Of a stretch of 64,000 nt of DNA, positions 12,621-64,000 are shown in pieces; positions within the stretch are counted from its first letter, which is position 1; each line of letters starts with the position of its first letter. The notes below the pieces were generated by a model. It did not search any database. It saw only the letters and a program-made list of their open reading frames with translations, and had not been told where the DNA came from. Made by a program: the position numbers and the translations under genes. Source of the DNA: Nectonema munidae (Eukaryota; Nematomorpha; Nectonematoida; Nectonematidae); the NCBI GenBank assembly GCA_030549495.1, contig JAUIRK010000017.1:248001-312000 (forward strand), written 5' to 3'.

Positions 12621-15600
12621 CATTTGCTACAAATTTGCCATATTTATTGGAAAAATATGTATATATAAGTGTTATGTATTCCAATATATATATATGATTT
12701 TAAAATTTCAAGAGTATCTAATGTAAACACTAAGTATTAAGTTATAGACATTTTATATAAAAATTTTATACATTTGATTTTGATTGACAATTTTTGACAC
12801 GAGAGGGTCATTTAACTACAGTGAAATTAGTATTAAAGAAAATGGCTTGTCACTCTGATAGAGTTAATGGAGGAGGGGGAAGAAAGGAGGCATTGGTAAA
12901 TATTTGAAAATTGAATTCCCGTATGTTTTTTTCTTTAATCAAATGGAGTTCAAATTGAAAAATATTGAATGTCCAATCCAACTGCCCCTCTCCTCCTTAC
13001 TGTTAATGTTAGAAAAGACCCTGTCAAAGATAGGTGAAATATGAATTGATGGCGTATCAGACAAATTAAAAAATCCGAAACTAGTGAGTTATTCATTTTT
13101 TCAGATTTTTCTTTGGCTTTCCTAATTCCATTTAAAAATGTCATTTATCAAATGACAAATTAATAAACTTAATTATCCAGACAATTTATATTTCATTTAT
13201 CACTTGTGACTCTTTGAACGGATTAAAAACACTATCTGTTAGCCTTTCAATCCTTGTTATATATAATCTATAATGTTCAAAATTTTATAAATTTTTCATT
13301 GATTATTTTCTATATTCAACTCTATCTATTGTTATGAAAGTTTTTTTATACTTTCTTTTCTATATTATTTACTTTTTTTAAAAATAAATTACTTACTTAT
13401 TCAAAAAAAATTTTGAGATTTTTGATACATAGAAAAGCCGTCTAATACAAGCAGTTTTTGGCAGTTTTTACATAAATATTAAAAATAAAATTAATTTTTT
13501 AAAAGAGAATAAAATTTTTGACTCATCATCATCAGAAAAGACTTTATTTGACGCGTACTCTATAAAAGATTGGACACCCTCGAAGAGAAACCTTTAAAAC
13601 ACCAATTTGTTTTTATGCTCAGCGATATTTGCATATTTTTCACTCTCTATAACAGGGTTAGAGAAACTTTTTAGTATAATAGGCCAAAAATTTCAAAAAT
13701 CAGGGTTCGTCGTCGGATCACAAATACCAACTTATGAATCTGGTGAGATCTATATAACATCTAAATAGTGATAGGGATTAATCGGAATCAGGAATCATGA
13801 GAACCTTGTTTTCTAAAATATTTGAATTGGAATCTCATCGGACAATTTCATTAGCGCCTTGCTATACATCACTCTGCATCCTAAGTCAAGAGTGGTCTAA
13901 CTCTAAGCTAAGCTTTACTTCTATTTTTTATAAACATATGAATATAACTTTTTCTAACTATGGAATAATATGTATTTATAGGGAAAATTTACTTGATTTT
14001 TTGCATAAGGATAAATCAGTAAGCGGGTGCTATAAAAAACGCTTGCGGACGGAATTTGGTCCTCGGGCGGAAGTTTGCCCACTCCTTTATAACTACATCT
14101 TATGAAATATCAATTACGACAATCATGGCGTCTAATGAGTTTGACATTTCAATACAAATGTATGTAACAAATGTTAGATGGTATGAATTTTTAATTTTTT
14201 TAAAGTGTTACCATTTGTTGAGCTTATCTCTTTAACATATAATCTACTAAAAAGTGTGAATTTTTCTCGAAGACGTATTTTTGTTTATTTTTTCACATAC
14301 ACTTTTATATTTACATTCTATATTCCCAAAGAAAAAACAAAACTTCAATATATGCTTTTCTTGGAAAAAATGGTGCATATAAAAGTGTATTCATATTGTT
14401 AATGAAATGTATCCTGGTTCATCCAAATTCAATGAATCGTTAGTGACAAATAAAAAATAAAAATATTAAAAAAAAAATTTTAACCATAATTTGAAGGAAA
14501 ATTTAGTTTTTGAATTGATTCGTGAAGCTAGAAACAAAAACCCCTCATATTTTAATTGTAAGCGATGTAATCTCAAGTTGGATATTTACAAATTTATTTC
14601 CAGATATCTTCTAACAAAATATTCTTATTTACGAAATTGAGGTAAATCTGTATTAAGAGAGCGCTTACGTGAAATATCAAAGTGGTCTTTGTGAACAGGT
14701 GGTGGCTTGGTGTGAAGAGCGAATTAATTAAATCAGAAGCAATTCGGAAAATTTAAAACTTGTCTCTAAACACGTGGTTAATAGGGGTATCGTCGTTAAA
14801 GCAGGTTTTATCATATTTAAAAACACGCTTTTAAAAAGTCTATTGGTTGGGATGATAAAATTGCTGAAGAATTTCAATATCAGCGATCAAACAGAAAAGG
14901 CCGCTGAATCTAATCGGCTGATCTAATCAGTACATCACTAGACATAAAATCATGTGTCTAAAAGCTACGTTCTTTGTCTCATAGTGTTTGCCTTATTTCC
15001 TCAACCAGGACGGCTTTATCTAAAAATCCTTTTTAAACACCCCCTACAAAAGCACAACCAAAAATTATTTAATACATATTCAATATCATTTTCAGTAATT
15101 TAGGAAGATATTCACAGCTGCTATTAAGTTATTCTAAACTTTGAAAGATTTTCTGATCATAAATTCATTTAAGTGCTATTGCCATCTTTATAATTAAAAT
15201 ATACGTTTAGATCATGAAATGTTTCAATTGATATATACAATGTCTCTTTCCTATACTTGAGTTTTTGCCTGAAGGTATATGATAATTTGAAGGTTTTTTA
15301 AAACAAAAGTTCAATTTTTCACATTTTGAATTAGTATTAGCATTCTAAGTGCATACAGTAGTTTATTACTGTGCTGGCTTATCAATGTTACAGGATAAAA
15401 TTTCATCTAGATTACATGATGCCTTAGAATAACGTCTTTTCACACTTTTATCATACTTTTCTGCAAGTTACTTATTAAATGGGGATTATGGTTGAAATAG
15501 ACAGAAGAAATTATCCAATGGATATGATTAATAATATTTAGTCATGATTAGATTCAAGGGAATGTATATTTTCTTTCTATGAGGGAAAAATATAGTGAGA

Positions 15601-16943
15601 AACAATACAAGAAAATGGTAGTAAACTGTGAGGGGCATATACAGCAAATGATTGCTTGCAAAGGCATCACCAAGGAGATTCACCCTTAAATTTAAAAACG
15701 TCAACTACCCAAAGGCACACGCAGTTTACAATTGTTATATTCTCCATTCCTCCCTTATGTGGATATTTAAAGTGATGCAAGCTAGAAAAATTTCAGCCAT
15801 TATTTATCAATGAGTTACATCGAGTAATAGTCACGGTATTTTTATTGTTTCACTATTTTAATTGAAAAATCTCCCGTTTGCTAAGTTAATCAATACATCA
15901 TTATTTATGCTTTGTCATGTTTCATATAAACTTAGTACTATCACTTATTAGTCTTCTTCATTTCAATTATTTGAACAACCATCCCAACAATTTGGGGTGG
16001 CCATTCTTTAGAAGAGTTTATGTGATGAATATGTGATCATATTACTCAGCAATTTAGTGTATGAAAATAAGCGTACTTTTAAATGATATTTTAGTATATT
16101 TTTTAAATATAGTTAGATAATCTACTCAAATATATATTATATTAATATGAAAAAAAGTTGTATATTCTTGAGGTGGTTATTCTTCAAGAGAGTTCTCTTG
16201 AATTCAGTTATTTTGATGCTGATTAGTTTTAAGCTTAATTTGTTTTTCGGTCCTAATTTTATGTTTAGGAACACTATAATAATAATAATAATAATCATTT
16301 TATTGAACAAAAAAAGTTACTTTTTATATGTTCATAAAAAATTGCAAAAATTGATTGATTGTAATATACCCTTTAATTTATTATTAGCTAAATACGTAAT
16401 TTATATTAAAACAATAACGGTTAAATCATCCAACTAAAGAATAATATTGGAATAATAATAATACAAATATAAGGGTTATCTAGAGACATTTATGTTAGGA
16501 CGTAGATTATATTGTACCAATAATATTTTTTATTTTTAAAAGACTTTTTTACTCTATACTATTTGTTTTAATTCATAAAAGTTTAGGTTATAAATTGAAA
16601 GTTTATATTTGTGCACAGGTTTTAAAATGACATCTATAGAAAATTTAAAATGATACATTTAAGTGATTTCTTTAATGAAAATTTACAAATAGCATTTTTG
16701 GTATTATATAAATATTTTTTATAAAATATTGGGATTATAATTAAAAAAATTGAATATAAAATTAAAGATATTTATCATACAAAGATAGGCATTTAATTTA
16801 TTTAAATAAAATGGGATATAGGTTGTTTTGGTAGCTTTAGAGGAATTTTTTCCATGGTTTTCAATTATCTGCAGCAAATACTGCTTTTGCACTTCTTGTT
16901 TAGTGAACACAATTAAAATTCTGAATAAGATCTTCTATATTCG
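12621..16943. other. AT-rich sequence, no gene seen
   Basis: Contains short AT microsatellite-like runs and an (AAT)n tract at 16274-16295. The longest open frame, 13797-14105 on +, has no family resemblance and ordinary AT-rich codon noise. GC-richer patches at 14690-14720 and 15650-15720 were read on both strands without a match. Confidence 0.45.
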
Positions 16944-17090
16944 GGGCGTGAGTAGGGTTGGTTAGATGCTGAATCCGATAGCTCAAGGTCTTCGGTTCGA
17001 TCCTGCCTCAAGCCTGCTTTCCTCATAGTTCGATACAAGCGGCGCAATTGTGCCTTCTCAATGAAAACACCCTGTAGTACCTTTACCTAT
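16944..17090 (+). repeat. tRNA-derived SINE, copy B
   Basis: It begins GGGCGTGAGTAGGGTTGGTT (an A-box-like region, GTTGGTTAGATGC), has a clear B box GGTTCGATCC, then the shared block ATACAAGCGGCGCAATTG, TGCCTTCTCAATGAAAACAC, and ends near GTAGTACCTTTACC. This is the most complete copy. Such elements are made from tRNA promoters and moved by LINE machinery. Confidence 0.8.
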
Positions 17091-18518
17091 ACATCTTTTA
17101 CATCATTAAGAGTTGGGACAAATTGCTTGCTATTTTAAAATAATCGTCATTTATTATCCACCTTTGTTTTATTATTTAAAAATCTTAGCGATAATTTTAA
17201 GAAATTTAAAAACTTTATGATAATAATCCAAAAGTGGTTTTTTTTCTAGATCTTTCTTATTTATCTTGCTATTACCAAAAATATTCACAAGACAACGTTT
17301 TTCTTTTGGATTTCAGTTTGTCTTTACTTCTCAATCTTGAATCAAACAATGATAAAGCTAAAAGAACATCCTTTACATACTAATAATGGCATTTTTTTAA
17401 CCTTGAGACATCATTTATATCACAAAATGTGCACAAGTACACATAAACTAAGGTCTAATGCAAGGCGTCTCAACATTTTTCTTTAATCGCCCATTGAGAT
17501 TTGAAATTTTTTAAAAATCGTCCACTTTAAAAGGTAAAAAATTAATTCTTTCTCTTTAAACTTAATAAATTTCTTCTAAAGATTTCATTTTATAAGAAAA
17601 ATGAATTATCACCCATTCTTCTATTTAGGGTCGGATTTGAAAATTTGTTTATACGATGTCAAACAATTAGCTAAAAAAAATTGGCTACCTTAGTTCCATT
17701 TTCGCCCAGAAGTGGGAAATTCGCCTAAGTTGAGAAACCTTGGTCTACTGCATAATTTAACAATAAATGCATTGATTTCTTTTATTGCTTTATTTTGTTT
17801 TGATATTAAATGAGCACTTGTTCGTATTGTTTTAGCTTGTGGTACTCCAAAAAATATAAGACATAATTTATGCAATTCTTTGTAATCATTTCTTGTTAAT
17901 ATTCAGACCATTGTTTTATTTTACAAAAATTACAAAATGTGTGTATTCATCTACAATAGAAATTTTTGCTTTTTCATCGGCTATTAAATACTCTGGAAGT
18001 AATAGGTGCATACTTTTCAACAATTTACAAAATTTCTCAAAGACCATTTGAGCAACATGATTTTTATTAATGTGTCAAAAATATACTTTAGAATCAGTTC
18101 ACGAATACGGTGGTAACAATTTTAGATCAAGTTTTTTTCAATTAGAGTGCGAATTACATAATTTTTGCCCATGTTATTACTTTTTGTATCAAATAGAAAA
18201 ACTGAATAAAAAACTAATTTTTTTAATATAAATTTTAAATATGATAAATATTTTTATTTTTCAGTTTTAAAAATAACATTTTTGTTATTTTTTTTAAGTT
18301 TTGCGCAACCTATAATATATTTAAATTAAACTCATTTTTTGCTTAAACATTGGAAATTAAAAAAGGAAAACAATTGATTAAGATGGCGGTTTTAAAATAA
18401 TTTAGTTTTTGCTATATGGTTTTTTGGCACGCTGTATACTTGCAGAGGCACCTAATGTTCTGGGTTTGTATCGCTTAGAATCCTCAACTCTTAGAGTATG
18501 TGGAATATATTATATGGT
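17091..18518. other. AT-rich sequence, no gene seen
   Basis: No credible open frame. The short minus-strand frame at 17690-17875 has no recognisable motif. Confidence 0.45.
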
Positions 18519-20232
18519 AAAGTACAATCATAGGTAAAAATGACCCATCTTAGTAATTTTTAGAACAGAATGTATTTGTCAAAATAATAATAAATAAAGA
18601 ACAAGTAAACAATTAAGTTTTAATTATAAATTTAACATTACTTTTTAAAACAAGACGTAAAAATTTATAAAAATGGACCGGACAAATAACTTTTTTACAC
18701 TTAACTTTACTACCTTTGCCTTTGGAAATATTTCATTAATAATTGTGTATAGCCAAACAATTCTGTTTAACATTTGACTTCATTTGGAAAAAATAGGATG
18801 AAGTAATCTATCCTTTATTTTATTATCTACTACTTGGTGTCTAGCATTCTTCAGAAACTCATAATGGGTCTTCAAACAAGGAATGACATTTTGCTTTTAT
18901 AAATGAAGAAAGCGTTGATCCCAGCAATGTCTATCAGCTTACTGATAACACTTAATAGCCATCTTCTACTTTTTCTTTTAGGTGAATGAACGATTTTTTT
19001 GTCCACAATATCTACTCCACTTTTTTCTGATTATAAAAACAAGAGTACTTGGCTTAGAATCTTGTTTATCTTTCGAATTTTTTTTTGCAAAAACTTTCAA
19101 GAAGGAGAACAGCAGTGGTTTTTTTTATCATAAAAGAAACAAAATGTTTTTTCTTGATGGAAAAAGTAATTGAATGTGCCACGATTTTTGTACAAAATTT
19201 TACGTTTGCAGTAAAAAACGTACAGGATACAACGGATTTGATATATCTCTGCGTTTTACGTCATCAAATCGCAAAAATGATTTAATTTGAATAAATATTT
19301 CTCTGCTCATTGTTGCTCTGAAAATAGAAAGGCCATGTGCGCAATACCATAATACGGTCGTTGATTTATAATGAGCTCGATAAGCTTCAGCTATAATCAG
19401 AAGTCCAAAAAACTTTAATTTTGATTTTGGCAACACTTCCAATATTTTTTTTTCAAAGGATATTTTGAATTGAATTTTGTAAATTCTTTTGCATACAAAT
19501 TTCTGTAAAATAGAGATCATTCAAATATTTTACTACAAAACAACATCAAATCATCTTTTTCACAAGTTAAATCAAGATTTGTTTTTTATTTTGAAAGATT
19601 CTTGAAAATATTGGTGGTAAAATTTCTTCCTCTACAACTAGAATAATTTTTACTCCATATTTTCCCATCTCTTGAAACTAAAGAATTATCGAAATCATTC
19701 TTATCAAAGGCATTTCCTTGATCGCTTTCTATCACTTTCTTCAATGCCACTTTGAGAGCACAAGGATTCTTTATCATTTGTAACTCACTAGTTATCTTGG
19801 GAGCAAGTATCATCAATTTTTGTCATCACTTTCATCACAAAATGCGATATATGCCAGTCGAAGCTTTTTCTTTTATGAAACATTATAGCAAAACAAGCGC
19901 ATCAAAGGAAACAGAATAAAAAAACCGGAAATAGAATGTTACAAAAATAGTCGATATTATCTTGTTAAAATTGGTGATACTATGTATGCGTATATATGTA
20001 TGCCTTTAACATTTATCATCATTGGACATATACCGCGCTATGTTGATAACACATTATGGGTAAAATTTACCCAAGTTGTACTTTGAATACAAAAAAAGAT
20101 ATTTACAAAAATTTCTTTTCCTATTATTTAGTTTTAATATTAATTAAATGTCACCAAATTTCAGTACGTAGTAAAAAAATATAGCACTTTAAAAGTGTTA
20201 ATGGGTAAAATTTACCCAGCTTGTACTCAAAC
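18519..20232 (-). mobile_element. decayed piggyBac-like DNA transposon
   Basis: Three minus-strand transposase pieces are readable. 19586-19816 includes SRDGKIWSK near the N terminus. 19200-19520 includes WYCAHGLSIFRATMSREIF and FLRFDD, the DDE_Tnp_1_7 N-terminal signature. 18872-19024 includes SGVDIVDKKIV and RRWLLSVISKLIDIAGINAF, the C-terminal D-x-x-D and R-W regions. The ends carry matching inverted motifs, AGTACAA followed by a palindrome-like GGGTAAA(N)TTTACCC block: left about 18523-18556, right about 20198-20230, with an extra right-hand copy at about 20056-20085. No clean TTAA target duplication was seen, so the true ends may differ. The transposase is broken and about 300 residues remain. 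Confidence 0.8.
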
Positions 20233-20336
20233 GTCAACTTTTTTCAACAGCCCTTTAGCTTGAAAGAAGTATTTTCAAGTCGCAATGTTTTCATACATTA
20301 AATTTTTTAATCGCATCCAAGGGAAGAATTATTTTC

Positions 20337-20440
20337 CATAACTGAACAGGTGGTTGGGATAGTCACGATTGGGTTTGGAACCCAGACTATCTGGACCAAG
20401 ACTCTACGTTTCCACCACTATGACAACTGCCGATTGTGAA
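20337..20440 (-). repeat. possible second tRNA-derived SINE
   Basis: On the minus strand a B-box match GGTTCCAAACCC lies about 50 bases after TAGTGGTGGAAACG, a loose A-box candidate. GC content is higher than in the flanks. No second copy of this sequence was found in the window, so the family is unproven. Confidence 0.4.
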
Positions 20441-20782
20441 AATAATCTATCAAATATGCCAATTTTTTTCCTATAGTATTTTTTAATAATTTACGTAGTC
20501 AAAAATTTGTATTAAAATGTTTTAAAATTTGTAAATTAAACACAAAATTAAAAAAAGGGTATCTTCAAAAAAATTTTCATCAGAATGACATGTTAATCTA
20601 TTATAAATGTAAATATATTTTATTTAATTGTAATATTTTTTAATTAAAACACTTTAATATAAGAAAAAAGTTTTAAATATTTATTCAGCAGTTTGATAGA
20701 TAATAATGAAATAAATAAAGTACACTTTATTTTTGATAGTCTCAATTTATAATATTATTTGAATAACCCATATTTTGTTAAG

Positions 20783-62450
<41,668 letters not shown>

Positions 62451-62905
62451 TAACATCACCCTAGCTCCATCATTATACATAATTTAACAGTTCATATGCG
62501 CATCCCTGTATAATTTATCTTAAATTTTATATATTTTATTCACCCAACTATATTTGACTGATACTTTAAAAATCTTTTATCAACTAGCCAACGTATATAT
62601 TTTATTTTTGTGTCTTATAAAATAGTTTATATGTGATGAAAAAGGCTTCTGGTATATTGTGTGATAAAAACTTGCCCTTTTGAAGTAATTTTGGTGATGT
62701 AATTCTAATCTTTGGCATATATATTATAACATTGTTAATAATTTTTAAAATATAAGATATAAACCTATTTATATGCAACAATAAAATCATAACGAATGTT
62801 ATATTGTTTTTCTGTGTTTAAAAATAAAATTATTTCCAGGCTCGTTGTCTGATTTGTCTGTTATAATAACAAGTGGTATATAAAGACTATTTGTAAGAAA
62901 TAAAA
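62451..62905 (+). terminator. 3' UTR and poly(A) signals of hth/Meis
   Basis: AT-rich sequence after the stop codon. AATAAA hexamers lie at 62780-62785, 62823-62828 and 62899-62904. The first, about 330 bases after the stop, is the simplest candidate, but all three are plausible and the cleavage site cannot be fixed without transcript data. Confidence 0.6.
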
Positions 62906-64000
62906 AAAGAATTCACCCCTACCTTGGATATCATCCTTTTCAACAAGACGGGTTTATACACAAAACTGTTTTATCATTACGAATAAAGCTTTGAATTATT
63001 TAAAATGCCGATTGAATTTTTAAAGTAGTCCCAAAGTGCGACAAAGTCTTAAAATGCTATAAAATCTTGCATAGAGCTACTAGAAGAGAATCGAAGAAAA
63101 TGACAACGCCGTTTTGTGCATAGTGCATCAAATATAATTATATTGAATGTACTTTATTTGGATCAATTTCAGAATAGACATCTAAATTTATTTAATTCAA
63201 GAATAGACATCTAGCTTTAGCGCCTTATATTGCCAGCTAATTTTCGTTCAATTCATGGAGATGCATGAAAATTTTTATGCATAAATAAGCATATAAGTTC
63301 TTCTCAGTTCAAGTATAGGCATCTTACTTTAGGATATTATATCGTGATACTTGAATTGATTTGTGAATTCACTTGTAAAAACAGGCTACGTGTTAAATGT
63401 TTAATAATTTTTTTTGAATAAGATGAAAAAAGACTATCTTCATTGAGTAAACTTTTTAGTATAGTAAAATATTTTCTCTTTTACATTATGACATACTGTT
63501 ATAGTAAGGCTCAGGACTAAGAAAAGCAATTAACGTGAAAATTTTGCTCTTCAAAGTAACTCCTCTGATTTGTTCAATATTTAAACAAAGGCAAATAAAA
63601 GATTGAAAAGAAAAACTTTGTTGATTTGAAGCAAAATAGTTTTTTAGTAAATAAAAAGATTGTTTTGTGTAACAAAGTTTAAATAGATTTTTATTTGACT
63701 TACGATTATTTGTGACTTATGATCAAAATAAATTGCAATGGACTTGCCCGTAAGTCTCAAGTTCTACTGTATATAAAAATATAGTCATATCATAACACAT
63801 TTGTCATATAACTTCTAGTTGATAAAATTATTCATCACATAATTTATGTATTTAAATTCGGCAAAATTTTGATTTGGCTAAATCTTCGTCTTTAAAATGT
63901 CCAATCACGCTTTTTGCTAAGGGAATTTTCTATTTTTTTGTATTTTGTCACTTTATTCTTTATTTCTTTCTAGATAAATTTTGTTGACCGGCTCATCCTT
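62906..64000. other. intergenic sequence after hth/Meis
   Basis: AT-rich and without a credible open frame. Contains the TTCAAGAATAGACATCTA repeats listed separately. Confidence 0.5.
63170..63320 (+). repeat. short repeat array, TTCAAGAATAGACATCTA type
   Basis: Units at about 63171 (CAGAATAGACATCTAAAT), 63197 (TTCAAGAATAGACATCTAGC) and 63307 (GTTCAAGTATAGGCATCTTA). They correspond to the opposite-strand array at 44420-44525. Confidence 0.45.

Noticed and set aside
13797-14105. 102-codon + strand open frame.
   Set aside because: No family motif and compositionally like other chance frames here; no splice or start context.
16944-17090. Possible tRNA gene, because of a good B box.
   Set aside because: No acceptor stem or anticodon arm can be formed, and the same sequence recurs four times with a shared non-tRNA tail, so it is a SINE.
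20041-20056. ACATTATGG before GTAAAA as the missing Meis upstream exon end.
   Set aside because: The upstream codons show no similarity to the Meis segment and the sequence belongs to the piggyBac-like element's end.

Overview
This is an AT-rich eukaryotic window with long, transposon-filled introns. It holds one recognisable protein-coding gene: most of a homothorax/Meis-type TALE homeobox gene on the + strand. Its exons lie between 20783 and 62450 and end in a stop codon and poly(A) signals. Base composition, very short introns (49 and possibly 57 bp) beside introns of 5-10 kb, and a homeodomain closest to arthropod Homothorax point to an arthropod. A copepod-like crustacean is my guess, not something the sequence proves.

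Layout. 1-20782 is either an upstream intron or intergenic DNA. It holds SINE, hAT-like, Tigger/pogo-like and piggyBac-like remnants, one hidden open frame (5770-6027, minus) and much featureless AT-rich sequence. 20783-21021 holds two exons of the N-terminal MEIS domain, 49 bp apart. A 51-bp exon (30487-30537) and a 273-bp exon (39979-40251) complete that domain. 45207-45330 encodes a His/Asn-rich linker, followed 57 bp later by a possible 9-nt microexon or alternative terminal exon. Exons at 52345, 55166 and 57577 encode the TALE homeodomain. Exons at 58057 and 62155 encode a Pro- and His-rich tail. 62451-62905 is 3' UTR with three AATAAA signals. The remaining kilobase is intergenic.

All intron phases agree from exon to exon and give about 427 codons without the microexon. 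The first coding exon(s), which should end in the family's conserved K-R-D-K-D-A-I-Y-G segment, were not found and probably lie before position 1. Homothorax/Meis proteins use the MEIS domain to bind Extradenticle/Pbx, bring it into the nucleus, and bind DNA with it and Hox proteins.

The rest is mobile DNA: a four-copy tRNA-derived SINE, several short inverted-repeat elements (two with clean 8-bp target duplications, one nested inside another), a decayed piggyBac-like element, two Tigger/pogo-like transposase remnants, a 5'-truncated LINE end, and repeat families known here only from their copies in this window. At 23460-23787 there is a long poly-T/poly-A block that may be an assembly artefact. 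No tRNA or rRNA gene, CRISPR array or second host gene could be supported.
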